From: Anabaena sp. WA102
GTDB taxonomy: Bacteria > Cyanobacteriota > Cyanobacteriia > Cyanobacteriales > Nostocaceae
DNA length: 64,000 bases
Direction of reading: 5' to 3'
Assembly: GCF_001277295.1 (NCBI RefSeq)
Contig: NZ_CP011456.1
Coordinates: forward strand, 1,364,001 to 1,428,000
The notes below the pieces were generated by a model that saw only the letters and a list, made by a program, of their open reading frames with translations, did not search any database and was not told the DNA's origin. Shown piece after piece: positions 17,741 to 26,363 of the stretch (within the stretch, counting starts at the first letter, position 1; every line of letters starts with the position of its first letter). Both the position numbers and the translations under genes were made by a program.

Positions 17741-17847
17741 GAAGTTTTCAGCGATTTTACGTTTCTTTACAGAGTTTGGTTTTATTGTGTTCACCTACTT
17801 ACCAATTATAATTATAGGGTGAGATAAATCACCCTATGTAATTAATA

Positions 17848-18087
17848 TTAAGCTGCTACAGATTTTCTTTCTCTTTCTCTAAATTTGGCATCTAACCAAC
17901 AGCGTGGTAATTTTTCCCCAGAAGGAAATACTAGTTCTTCTTTTTGATAAATGTCCGTTTCTTGTTCTTCTTGTCCTTCTTGGTCTTGGGCATGGACAAT
18001 TTTACTAGTGGGGTCTAATAGTTCTTGAACATCAACTATTTTCACTAAATCGCGGCTATCTTTGATTTGTAAAAACATATTGGTCAA
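17848..18087 (-). CDS. Small conserved cyanobacterial protein
   Basis: This 79-residue soluble acidic protein has a recognisable C-terminal motif FPSGEKLPRCWLDAKF and a central EEQETDIYQKEELVF. I recall similar short proteins in Nostocales that are auto-labelled acetyltransferase, but nothing here is long enough to be that fold, so I leave the function open. It is 49 bases downstream of a DUF3181 gene on the same strand and may be co-transcribed with it. Confidence 0.7.
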   Translation of the reverse strand: MTNMFLQIKDSRDLVKIVDVQELLDPTSKIVHAQDQEGQEEQETDIYQKEELVFPSGEKLPRCWLDAKFRERERKSVAA

Positions 18088-18136
18088 CCTCCATTATTTA
18101 AAATGTGTAAATTTGCCAATGGAAAGAAAATGAAGC

Positions 18137-18445
18137 TTAGATTTCCCGTTGATATTTTTCGACAATATCTACTAAGGTAACTTGACATTGTAAGGGCAAC
18201 AAATTAATTAAAGATATTTCATTTCTGCCACCGCCAACTTTAACAGTAATAGATTCTAAAGCAGCAATGACTTGATCTTCATTAACGCTTTTAGAAGTAA
18301 TTAAAGGATACAATTTTTCAGCCACAACATTATGCAGTTTGGCATCAGATAGATAAAGATGCCATTTTGCAATATCTATATAAACACTTTCACCAATTTC
18401 GGCGGCTAGGGTTTCTAGTAATTCTGTGGTATTAGTTTTAGCCAT
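18137..18445 (-). CDS. DUF3181 family protein
   Basis: This 102-residue soluble protein has the family stretch LAAEIGESVYIDIAKWHLYL at the N-terminus, then a helix AEKLYPLI and a C-terminal strand region VKVGGGRNEISLINLLP. The family is restricted to photosynthetic bacteria and its function is unknown. It starts the likely two-gene unit with the 79-residue protein downstream. Confidence 0.85.
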   Translation of the reverse strand: MAKTNTTELLETLAAEIGESVYIDIAKWHLYLSDAKLHNVVAEKLYPLITSKSVNEDQVIAALESITVKVGGGRNEISLINLLPLQCQVTLVDIVEKYQREI

Positions 18446-18563
18446 AAATATAACCTCTTTGTTAGTAACATCGGGATATCTTAGCCTATTTCATATTATT
18501 ACTCAATTAGCTAGACTTGATCTACTACCACAGGTGAGAATTCCCTAGCTTGTTTTTCTTTCT

Positions 18564-18821
18564 TTAGGTAGATTTCGGTGGTGTGGGGTCGTAATTAGCG
18601 ATCGCACCAATGTAAATTAGATGCAGCAGCAATACTCCTACCCAACCAATTGTTACCCCAGGAAGCCATTCCCAGGCAGTAGTTTTCAAAATGTGGAAAA
18701 ACCACAACCCAGAATTGACAGTTGCACAAATACCAACATGAACAGCGAAATTCATGCGATCATCTAGTTTACGGAAATCTGGATCTTGGCGATCTGGTTT
18801 GCGAGGCCAACGAGGAGGCAT
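18564..18821 (-). CDS. 2TM domain protein
   Basis: This 85-residue protein has a basic, Pro-rich N-terminus (PPRWPRKPDRQDPDFRKLDDR) and two membrane helices (about residues 26-45 and 53-75), matching the 2TM domain pattern often found in bacteria alone or attached to sensors. Here it is free-standing. It has no recognised partner. Confidence 0.8.
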   Translation of the reverse strand: MPPRWPRKPDRQDPDFRKLDDRMNFAVHVGICATVNSGLWFFHILKTTAWEWLPGVTIGWVGVLLLHLIYIGAIANYDPTPPKST

Positions 18822-18961
18822 AAATATAAATGTTCGTGACAGCAGTTAACGCACCTTATTTATTGTAAGGTGTTTGGGGTTGACTTGCTCAGATCCGCAA
18901 ATAATTTCACCCATCTGGGGATAAGATAATATTGATGGTGTTCCCCAGATGGTAATATGTT

Positions 18962-19225
18962 CTATAAACTCTGCACAGTTGACTCTGCATAGCAACTATC
19001 GCCAAATTCGCTACCTCTGGCACTAAGTACTAAAGTCCAACCTGCTTTAAGGAGTTTTTGATAAGTTGCCCAACCCTTAGAACCACGAGGAACGCGATAA
19101 TCTGGAACTGAAAATTGCGGAAAAGCTGTGTAAGGTCGCCAAGGTTGTCCAGGTGCAGTTTGCAGGTGTAAAATCTTTTCATCATCGCCGCTAGACTTAG
19201 ATAACCAGCACATTTGTCGAAGCAT
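18962..19225 (-). CDS. Small conserved hypothetical protein
   Basis: This 87-residue soluble protein has a compact C-terminal motif (VPRGSKGWATYQKLLKAGWTLV) that looks like a conserved domain of short cyanobacterial proteins. The frame is coherent and followed by ordinary spacer DNA. The last 20 residues (SARGSEFGDSCYAESTVQSL) look less conserved and may be a drifted tail. I cannot assign a function. Confidence 0.6.
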   Translation of the reverse strand: MLRQMCWLSKSSGDDEKILHLQTAPGQPWRPYTAFPQFSVPDYRVPRGSKGWATYQKLLKAGWTLVLSARGSEFGDSCYAESTVQSL

Positions 19226-19340
19226 AGTAAACTCCTGGATTGTTTAGCTGAAATATCGCAAGGACGCTAACTGCGGATATTTAGTGGTGTGGGAAACTGT
19301 TATCAAAGTGTTTTTCATTCCCAATCTAAAATTCCGAATT

Positions 19341-19369
19341 AGTATGACATATTTTGATCATGTCATACT
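19341..19369. promoter_or_regulatory. Perfect 10-bp inverted repeat, operator-like
   Basis: agtatgacat and atgtcatact are exact inverted copies separated by 9 bases (attttgatc). The half-site spacing would suit a dimeric regulator, but there is no promoter near enough to judge. It abuts the left end of a MITE, so it could also be part of a larger mobile unit. Confidence 0.4.
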
Positions 19370-19506
19370 GCTACCAAATTCCGATGAAGCTACATAGAAT
19401 CAGATTTCTAGAATCATTGACCGCAGATAAACGCAGATAAACGCGGATAAGGACGGATGAATTCATGGATTCGATGATTCTGTGCAGTCTCAGATAAAGT
19501 TGGTAT
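19370..19506. mobile_element. MITE family D (taccaa ends, gcagataaacgc core), copy 1
   Basis: The ends gctaccaaatt and aagttggtat are inverted, and the similarity extends inward about 30 bases (gaatca ... tgattctgtgcag). The core attgaccgcagataaacgcag is shared with the copy at 33086-33217. It has no reading frame. Confidence 0.7.
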
Positions 19507-19913
19507 GAATTGTGATAGAGTTGTTTTGTCCTTATATTTAAGGCTGTAAAGATTATTCTTGTCAGGTAAATTATTTAGGAAGGCAAACTCCTGTGGGCTG
19601 CTGTTTATAAAGATGGAAAGATGGACAAGAACAATGGTTTTTTGGTTCTTGATGTTTTTTACTATGTGAATATTTTTATCATGTTATCCACGTTTGCCAG
19701 AATTGGATGTATCCATAGTTACGATTTTGCAAAAATTATTAAAAATTTATGGGTAAGGGAATTTATAAGTTAGGAGTTAAGACGAGTTAAGACTCAGAAT
19801 GGTTGTCAAATCAGTATTTAAAAGATTGGAGATTTTTTGAATATCAACCATCACCGTTATGATTTAAGATAGCTATATATTTGTTTTTCTATTGATATAG
19901 ATAAGCGCAGATA

Positions 19914-20330
19914 ATGAATAAACCAGTTATTTGGATCAATGGAGACTGTCTGAGTCCCCAAAACCCTGCATTTCAGCAATATCCCCAAACCCCAGCCCTT
20001 TGGGTTTGGGATGATGCTTTAATTGCAGAATGGCAAATTAGCCTCAAACGCCTGACTTTCATTTATGAATGTTTGCTAGAATTACCTGTAGAAATTCGCC
20101 GGGGAAATATAGCAGAACAAGTTTTAGCTTTTGCGAAGGAACATAATACTAATTTAGTTGTAACTACAGATAGTCCCAGTCCCAGGTTTGATGATATTTG
20201 TGATCAAATAGAAAAGTCTGTAAAGTTGGAAGTTTTTGCTGTAGAACCGTTTTTTGAATATGACGGATATATTGATTTAAAGCGGTTTTCCCGTTATTGG
20301 AAAGTAGCAGAAAAATATGTTTTTGAATAA
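19914..20330 (+). CDS. Photolyase N-terminal-domain-like small protein
   Basis: This 138-residue protein reads like the alpha/beta N-terminal domain of DNA photolyases without the FAD domain: IWINGDCLSPQNPAF corresponds to the photolyase strand-1 loop, and ALWVWDD, FIYECLLEL and IRRGNIAEQVLAFAKEHN follow in the same order. The catalytic FAD-binding half is absent, so it cannot be a photolyase by itself. It may be a stand-alone conserved cyanobacterial protein. ATG 19914 has only a poor ribosome binding site. Confidence 0.7.
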   Translation: MNKPVIWINGDCLSPQNPAFQQYPQTPALWVWDDALIAEWQISLKRLTFIYECLLELPVEIRRGNIAEQVLAFAKEHNTNLVVTTDSPSPRFDDICDQIEKSVKLEVFAVEPFFEYDGYIDLKRFSRYWKVAEKYVFE

Positions 20331-20347
20331 GAAAATAAATTTCAGAG

Positions 20348-20440
20348 GGAACAGGAAAAACTCATGTTTAAAAACATGAGATTGAAATAATGACACTGTT
20401 TTTTTCGTGCTACGCATCTTTTAAAAACATCCTTTTTTTG
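20348..20440 (+). repeat. Dispersed repeat with ctcatgttt hairpin, copy 1
   Basis: An aacaggaaaaactcatgttt stretch is followed by the inverse aaacatgag, then gattgaaataatgacactg and a T run. A reverse-complement copy lies at 26205-26310. The inner stem ctcatgttt/aaacatgag is perfect in this copy. Confidence 0.7.
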
Positions 20441-20540
20441 ACTGAGCTTTAAACTCAGCAACTTTTGTTTCTTATTTGCTCCCAGTTAAGAGTTCCCAGT
20501 TAAGAGTTCCCTTCTTTTGTAATTTACAGCGATTTATAAA

Positions 20541-21941
20541 ATGACTACTAAACTTGCTGATGTTCAAAATCTTCTCTCAGATTTAATTTCCCGTTATTCT
20601 TCCCGTGTGGATTATTTAATGATTCGCTTGGAGGAAGCTGAAGGAACAGATATTGTTTTGCGTGGTGATAAAGTGGAAACTCTCAGCGAGGGAATTTCTA
20701 TTGGTGGTCATGTTCGCACTTGTTATAAAGGTGGTTGGGGATTAAGTAGTTTTAATAAACTAGCAACCATTGAAGAGCGCATAGAAGAGGCGATCGCCGC
20801 AGCCCGGATAGTGGGTGATGAGGAAACTATACTTGCAGCCATTGATCCCGTACAAGCCGTATGTAAATTACCTCTGTTGGGTACTGATCCCCGTCAGGTT
20901 TCGCTAAAGCAGAAAAAGCAATTATGCGATCGCTATACTGACTTACTTAAAACAGTTGATCATCGAATTACTACCACCTCAGTTCATTATAGTGACAGTA
21001 CCCAAAGAGTAATTATTATCACATCTGAAGGAACTTTCATTGATCAATCTTGGGTAGATATGGAAATGCGCTTTGCAGCCACAGCCAGGAATGGGGACAC
21101 TGTCCAAACTGGCAGAGAAACCACTGGTTCTCGCAAAGCCTACGAAGATCTAACTAATTTAGACAAACAAGTTAAAGGTGCAGCAGAAAGAGCAGTTACG
21201 TCTTTATTTTTACCATCTGTTAAGGGTAATACGTACACTGTAGTTATTGATCCTATTCTCAGCGGTTTATTTGTGCATGAAGCTTTTGGACATCTTTCTG
21301 AAGCAGATATGGCTTATGAAAACCCTGATATTCTGGAAGTCATGACTCTAGGACGACGTTTCGGACCCGAAGAACTGCAAATATTTGATGGTGCTGCACC
21401 CCAAGGACATCGCGGTAGTTATTTTTACGACGATGAAGGTACACCAGCGACAACTACCCAGTTAATTGAAGATGGTGTATTAGTTGGTAGACTGCATTCT
21501 CGTGAAACTGCTGGGAAATTAGCAGAAAAACCCACAGGAAATGCCCGTTGTCTGAATTATCACTATTCCCCTATTGTGAGAATGACAAATACCTGGATTG
21601 AACGGGGGAAAACCCCAGTCGCGGACTTATTTACGGGGATTAAAGAAGGTGTTTTTGCCCAAAATTGGTTAGGGGGAATGACGAACGGGGAAATGTTCAC
21701 TTTTAGTGCTGGGGAAGCTTGGATGATTAGAAATGGCAAAATTGCTGAACCTGTAAAGGATGTGACCCTTTCCGGTAACGTTTTCCAAACCCTCGCAGAT
21801 ATCGAAGCCATTGGTGATGATTTTTACTGGGATGAATCCGGCGGTTGTGGTAAAGGTGGACAAAATGGTTTACCCGTCGGTTGCGGTGGTCCGAGTTTAC
21901 GCATTCGGGATGTTGTGGTGGGAGGAGAAAGTGGAGAATAG
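20541..21941 (+). CDS. tldD: TldD/PmbA family metalloprotease, TldD type
   Basis: This 466-residue protein has the TldD zinc motif HEAFGHLSEAD at about residue 247, followed by GSYFYDDEGTPA and LHSRETAGK, all classic for TldD. TldD acts with TldE as a heterodimeric protease that trims unfolded peptides and, in other bacteria, processes peptide antibiotics or degrades CcdA. No tldE (pmbA) follows in this window. The Cys/Gly-rich C-terminus (GGCGKGGQNGLPVGCGG) is family-typical. Confidence 0.94.
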   Translation: MTTKLADVQNLLSDLISRYSSRVDYLMIRLEEAEGTDIVLRGDKVETLSEGISIGGHVRTCYKGGWGLSSFNKLATIEERIEEAIAAARIVGDEETILAAIDPVQAVCKLPLLGTDPRQVSLKQKKQLCDRYTDLLKTVDHRITTTSVHYSDSTQRVIIITSEGTFIDQSWVDMEMRFAATARNGDTVQTGRETTGSRKAYEDLTNLDKQVKGAAERAVTSLFLPSVKGNTYTVVIDPILSGLFVHEAFGHLSEADMAYENPDILEVMTLGRRFGPEELQIFDGAAPQGHRGSYFYDDEGTPATTTQLIEDGVLVGRLHSRETAGKLAEKPTGNARCLNYHYSPIVRMTNTWIERGKTPVADLFTGIKEGVFAQNWLGGMTNGEMFTFSAGEAWMIRNGKIAEPVKDVTLSGNVFQTLADIEAIGDDFYWDESGGCGKGGQNGLPVGCGGPSLRIRDVVVGGESGE

Positions 21942-22031
21942 TTCTTCCTTATCGAGAGCTAGTCTAACATATTTTTCGGTGCAAGTCAATAGCCTCAACC
22001 CATAAAACGCGAAAAATTATCATTCATTTTA

Positions 22032-22215
22032 GAGGATGTTTAAAAAGCCTTGGCGACTAGAAGTCGCGGCTACACAGACAAAACCCATCTTCGTGGGTTT
22101 AAACAGACTTCGTTTGTATAGTAGCATATCCCTGACGGGAGATGGAGATAAATATAAAACGCAATTTACCATAACAGGTATCCTTGTACTCGCCATAAAC
22201 TTTTCAAACAACCTC
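22032..22215. mobile_element. MITE family E (gaggrtgttt ends), copy 1
   Basis: The ends gaggatgtttaaaaagc and cttttcaaacaacctc are inverted and flanked on both sides by TA. Inside is the hairpin-rich repeat gaagtcgcggctacac...cgtgggtttaaa. A second element of the same family begins 3 bases downstream (22219). Confidence 0.75.
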
Positions 22216-22218
22216 TAA

Positions 22219-22511
22219 GAGGGTGTTTGAAAAGTCATGATTGCTGTATCAAATATTTTACCCCTCCCTAACCCTCCCCTTATAAAGGCTATCGTGTACA
22301 CACAAGTTAAATTACCCCCCTTAATCTCCCCGATGCTTTGGGGGGGAAACCGGAAAATTAGTTCCCTCCCCAAAGCATCGGGGAGGGTTAGGGTGGGGTA
22401 ATTTGAGGAATAATGGTGATTCGATAACTTGTGTGTACACCGTAGCCTTATAAAGGGGAGGGGGGTAACAATGTGATGAAAATTATGGGATACCACTTTT
22501 TAAACACCCTC
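22219..22511. mobile_element. MITE family E, copy 2, containing a nested element
   Basis: The ends gagggtgtttgaaaag and tttttaaacaccctc are inverted and flanked by TAA on both sides. A different element (22288-22446) is inserted in its middle. The right end meets the helicase gene: TA plus the terminal G of this element, read on the minus strand, is the TAG stop of that gene. Confidence 0.8.
22288..22446. mobile_element. Nested MITE family F with perfect 9-bp target duplication
   Basis: Terminal inverted repeats gctatcgtgtacacacaagtt and aacttgtgtgtacaccgtagc differ at one position. The 9 bases cttataaag occur directly before (22279-22287) and directly after (22447-22455). Inside, two copies of a ccccgatgctttgggg-type palindrome lie in inverted orientation. 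The TSD length fits IS families with 8-10-bp duplications; no transposase is encoded. Confidence 0.85.
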
Positions 22512-25500
22512 TAAGAAGAAAGAATCAAATTTAGCACATTTAATTCATGAGAATTTAATAGGTACTTTTCTGTAAATATTTTGTTTCTGATTTCTTCTAA
22601 GCTATAACTTCTAAATACCACAAAGGGAAATTCTTTGTAATTATGACCAATTGGTAAAACATTACCAACGGGATATAATGAACGAATGTAGGTAGATAAA
22701 ATATCCCGAAAAAGTTGATCTTCCGGTTCTTGGGGTTCATTTTCAAAATATTCTTTCATAACTTCCCCACTAATAAACGCAAATAATGGTAAAGCGTAAT
22801 ATTGATCATTGTGTTGACTACTTTGTTCGAGTTTTTGGGTTTTCTTGACATCATCTTTGAGATTTTTCACTAATTCTATAGCATCTTGAATAGCAGATCG
22901 TAAATTTTCTGGATAATAAGATTTGCGGCGGGTAATTTCGTGCATATTTTTCCACAGTTCTTCATTAGCGTAGGTTGCTATATCAGCTAGTCGCATTTGA
23001 TAAGTTTCTTCTAATTTATTATTAGCAATAGGTACTACCAGCAAACCACCACTAATATAACCAGGTTCAAGTTTTCCAAAATCTAGTAACTTATCTAAAG
23101 TATGAGAAATTTCTGAAAACTTGCTGTTAAAAGACTTTTGTAGTCCTAAATAATTAGACTCAGTTGTACTTTGAATGACAAAATCTGCTCGTCCGAGGAG
23201 ATTTTCTAAATTTGTATAAACTTGTTTTAGCAATATATCGCTTTTATTGTGTTGATATTCTGTTTTTAATTGACGAATCAGGTTGACCATTTGAGCAGAA
23301 AATGTTTCTCCAGCAGCAAAAACAGATTTTCCACCGATAGGAATCAGCATAAAATTATCTCGACCTATACGACTATAACCGAAGATCCTGGTCATGATAG
23401 AACCTTTTAAAATCAATAATATATTTAATAGACTCAGCGCACTTTCTTGTAAAGATATTTCTGCATCATCTTGATAATATACTGCTCGTTCTGCTAAGTA
23501 AAAAATTAATTCTTTTTCCTGATTATCTATATTCTCATTTCCCCGACCCCTGTAAATAACTTGAATTATTTCCATAAGGTTTTTTTCAATTTCAAATTTA
23601 GGAATTTCTACTAAAATATGTTTAGCTTTAGGAAAAGATAACCCCCGACTACCACAAGCAGTCATAAAAATGACTTTGACATTTTCCTGAAATTTCTGAA
23701 TTTCTTTCTTTTCGTTCTCAGAAATATTTGCGTGTATTTCTAAATAATCTGTACATTTTTCAAACTTCCCCCAGTTCCGCTTAATTTTATCAATCAATTC
23801 TGCTAATTTACGCTTGTTTTGAATATAAACAATTATTTGTTCAACATCTGACCGTTGAAGGAGAGATTCAATATCTTTTAAAATCTCAGTTTGTAACCCA
23901 GATTTTAAATTATATTGTTGCTTTAATCCCCCTTCTTCCCTAAATCTACAAGATTCAACTAATACTTGATAACTAATAGATAAACTGCTTGCTGGGTAGG
24001 AGTTAGTATTAATAACAGTTGATTCTAAACCTTTAAATATTAATGGTTGAATAGAAAGAGGTTGAGCCGTATCTACCGCACGGCGGAAATATATTTTATC
24101 TGGTTCTGGGGAGGTATCAGATAGGTGTTGAATAATCACGTTTTTATCAACAATAGAAGCATCAGCGACAATTACTTTAGTATTAAAACCATGTTGAGAA
24201 TCCATTAATTGATACTTTTCTATTATTTGATGAATTCCATTTAAAAACTCCACACCTCCATCATCACCTGTAATTTCATCTATCATGATAAATAGGTGTT
24301 TAATTCTCCCAGATATTTCTTGCATTTTTTGCGGTAAAACTTTACCATCTGAGGTATTATAAGCATTTCTAAATATCTTATCAAAATGCTTTAATGTATT
24401 ACCAGCATCAGTCATTTTCAAGGATTGAATAGAAGCAGTTGCGATAATATTATTCGATATTTTTTGTTCGATAATCGTGGAAATAGCTTCGCAAATACTA
24501 TTTAAAACACCCTGCTTTTTTTGTCCAATATCTTGAATTACATCTTCCTTAGTTCGCTGAAATCTGTCCGAACGTCTGGCTTTTTGTTCAATATCTCTAC
24601 TATCGAGAAAGTCAACAGACTTTTCAATAAATTTACCCTGACGCTGGTTAGATGTGTATTGAACTGTGTAACGACCAAAATTATTTGTAATTAGGTTGCT
24701 GTTAGTGTTTATAGCTAATAATTTGTCATGAGATAATTTTCCGGTATTTTTATCTTTGAATTTTTCGATAATATCCAAATTAACTTGTTTGCGAGGACTA
24801 ACATAAAAGAAAAGAAAACCTTCATTTATATGTGCTTTCAAAAAATCAACAATTGCAGTAGTTTTACCAATTCCCGGATTTCCCGTTAAAAATATATAAG
24901 TTGATTGAGAAACTAAGGCTTTTTTAATTAATTCAGCATGAGCATCTCTTAATGTTATACTTCCAGTTAAACCCAAATCATTCATTAATTCTGAAGGAAC
25001 TGTCCCCACAGAATTGATAAATCCCGTAATTTTCTCTGTGTGACGAGGTAAAAGGGTAATTTTATCAGCAGGAATTTCTAAAAGAGAATCAACAAACTCC
25101 TTACCACGTTCAAAACTCCGGTAAGCACTGCTTTTAATTTTATTTAAAACTTGCTTACGTGCTTGGGGAATTTCTTGGGGACTGGAATCATGCTTGTAAA
25201 TCTGATAACAGGTTTTTAAGATATCGACATTTTCTCGTTGAATGGATATTGTGCTAATTCCGCGATCGCTATATCCTATAGAATTGAAAACTACATTTGC
25301 TGTATCTGGGAGAATAGTGGTTTTTTGGAGAAATTCATAGAAGCTATGGAGATAACAAGCAGCTTGAATTGATTTGGTACTTTCTTTGTCTCTATATTTA
25401 AAAGCAGTAAAGTATGTCTTTAAACTTTCCGAAAATTCTAAACCTAAAGATTCAGTATCAATTCTCAGATTAGAAAAAACACTTTTTGACCGTAAATAGC

Positions 25501-26122
25501 TAATATCTCGCAGCAATAACCGACGGATAATTTCTATATAATCAATATTTTCAACATCTTGATGAGAATTGATAGAAAATACTGATAAATCAACACAAAT
25601 AACTCGATACTCTTTTCGATGACGTAATAAAATTAAAGTATCTGCATTCAGAAATTCACCTTTTTTCTGATAATTTGTAATATATTGAGGGATGTTATCT
25701 AAGTTATCAAATTGAGATAAGACTTCACCAAACCATTGAAAATTATCTTTGGTGTCATAAGTACCAATACTATTATCACCATTAAACCGACATTGATAAT
25801 ATAAGATTTCTATATTTTTTAACTTGTGTGGTTTATCCCAACCAGTAGATTTGATGTATTCTCGCAAGAAATTAAAGCCACTTAAAAACCCCTTTTGAAT
25901 AAAGAACACACTCCAAGTTTTAGCCATTTCTCTTTCTACAGTGCTGATAACTTTATCAATAACTCGCTGTTGAATTTTAGATAACTTTAGTTGCTGTAGT
26001 TCCTGACGATATAAATCACCAAATTTGTGCTGAATTTTCTGTTCTTCAATATAAGCAAGAACCCCAATATTAAAACCTACTTCAAACAAACGTCCCAAAT
26101 CTTCAGCTATTTTAGATTTCAT
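22511..26122 (-). CDS. SF2-type helicase-like ATPase, 1203 residues, uncharacterised
   Basis: Visible helicase elements are Walker A GNPGIGKT (residues 414-421), a motif-Ia-like YVSPRK (440-445), Walker B IMIDEI (612-617, Asp-Glu), a motif-III-like VADAS (652-656), then a second RecA-like half with QIIVYIQNKRKL (762-773), motif V ACGSRGLSFP (822-831) and motif VI QVIYRGRG (854-861). Residues 1-400 have no helicase motif; a strand pair ADTLILL/YRVICVDLS (160-180) resembles a PD-(D/E)XK core but lacks the catalytic Lys. Residues 870-1203 are unassigned. It lies 241 bases downstream of a 1005-residue partner on the same strand. The pair looks like an accessory, possibly defence, module. The TAG stop is formed at the end of a MITE. 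Confidence 0.85.
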   Translation of the reverse strand: MKSKIAEDLGRLFEVGFNIGVLAYIEEQKIQHKFGDLYRQELQQLKLSKIQQRVIDKVISTVEREMAKTWSVFFIQKGFLSGFNFLREYIKSTGWDKPHKLKNIEILYYQCRFNGDNSIGTYDTKDNFQWFGEVLSQFDNLDNIPQYITNYQKKGEFLNADTLILLRHRKEYRVICVDLSVFSINSHQDVENIDYIEIIRRLLLRDISYLRSKSVFSNLRIDTESLGLEFSESLKTYFTAFKYRDKESTKSIQAACYLHSFYEFLQKTTILPDTANVVFNSIGYSDRGISTISIQRENVDILKTCYQIYKHDSSPQEIPQARKQVLNKIKSSAYRSFERGKEFVDSLLEIPADKITLLPRHTEKITGFINSVGTVPSELMNDLGLTGSITLRDAHAELIKKALVSQSTYIFLTGNPGIGKTTAIVDFLKAHINEGFLFFYVSPRKQVNLDIIEKFKDKNTGKLSHDKLLAINTNSNLITNNFGRYTVQYTSNQRQGKFIEKSVDFLDSRDIEQKARRSDRFQRTKEDVIQDIGQKKQGVLNSICEAISTIIEQKISNNIIATASIQSLKMTDAGNTLKHFDKIFRNAYNTSDGKVLPQKMQEISGRIKHLFIMIDEITGDDGGVEFLNGIHQIIEKYQLMDSQHGFNTKVIVADASIVDKNVIIQHLSDTSPEPDKIYFRRAVDTAQPLSIQPLIFKGLESTVINTNSYPASSLSISYQVLVESCRFREEGGLKQQYNLKSGLQTEILKDIESLLQRSDVEQIIVYIQNKRKLAELIDKIKRNWGKFEKCTDYLEIHANISENEKKEIQKFQENVKVIFMTACGSRGLSFPKAKHILVEIPKFEIEKNLMEIIQVIYRGRGNENIDNQEKELIFYLAERAVYYQDDAEISLQESALSLLNILLILKGSIMTRIFGYSRIGRDNFMLIPIGGKSVFAAGETFSAQMVNLIRQLKTEYQHNKSDILLKQVYTNLENLLGRADFVIQSTTESNYLGLQKSFNSKFSEISHTLDKLLDFGKLEPGYISGGLLVVPIANNKLEETYQMRLADIATYANEELWKNMHEITRRKSYYPENLRSAIQDAIELVKNLKDDVKKTQKLEQSSQHNDQYYALPLFAFISGEVMKEYFENEPQEPEDQLFRDILSTYIRSLYPVGNVLPIGHNYKEFPFVVFRSYSLEEIRNKIFTEKYLLNSHELNVLNLILSS

Positions 26123-26204
26123 GTTAATTTTCAGATAATTTTACAAAAAAAGGGAATAGGGAACAGATAAGAAACTAAAGTTTCACCAGTTTAGAGATTC
26201 AGTT

Positions 26205-26310
26205 AAGAAAAAGATGTTTTTAAAAGATGTGTAGCCCGAAAAAACAGTATCATTATTTCAATCTCATGTTTAAAAAGATGAGTTTTTTTCTGTTCCCTGT
26301 TGCTTCTTCT
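26205..26310 (-). repeat. Dispersed repeat with ctcatgttt hairpin, copy 2
   Basis: This is the reverse-complement match to 20348-20440 (aacagaaaaaaactcat...catgagattgaaataatgatactg...catcttttaaaaacatc). It occupies the gap between the two large accessory genes and lies within their transcript. Confidence 0.65.
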
Positions 26311-26363
26311 TCTGAAAGTTTTAGGGTTAATACCCTTCGGGAAGCAAGCTACATGAATTACCC

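Larger units (their letters stand above)
19226..19913. other. Long intergenic region with a palindrome and a MITE
   Basis: No gene is supported in this 688-base gap. It holds a 10-bp inverted repeat at 19341-19369 and a MITE at 19370-19506 (listed separately). The rest, 19507-19913, is AT-rich with no frame worth reporting; it presumably includes the promoter of the gene at 19914. Confidence 0.6.
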
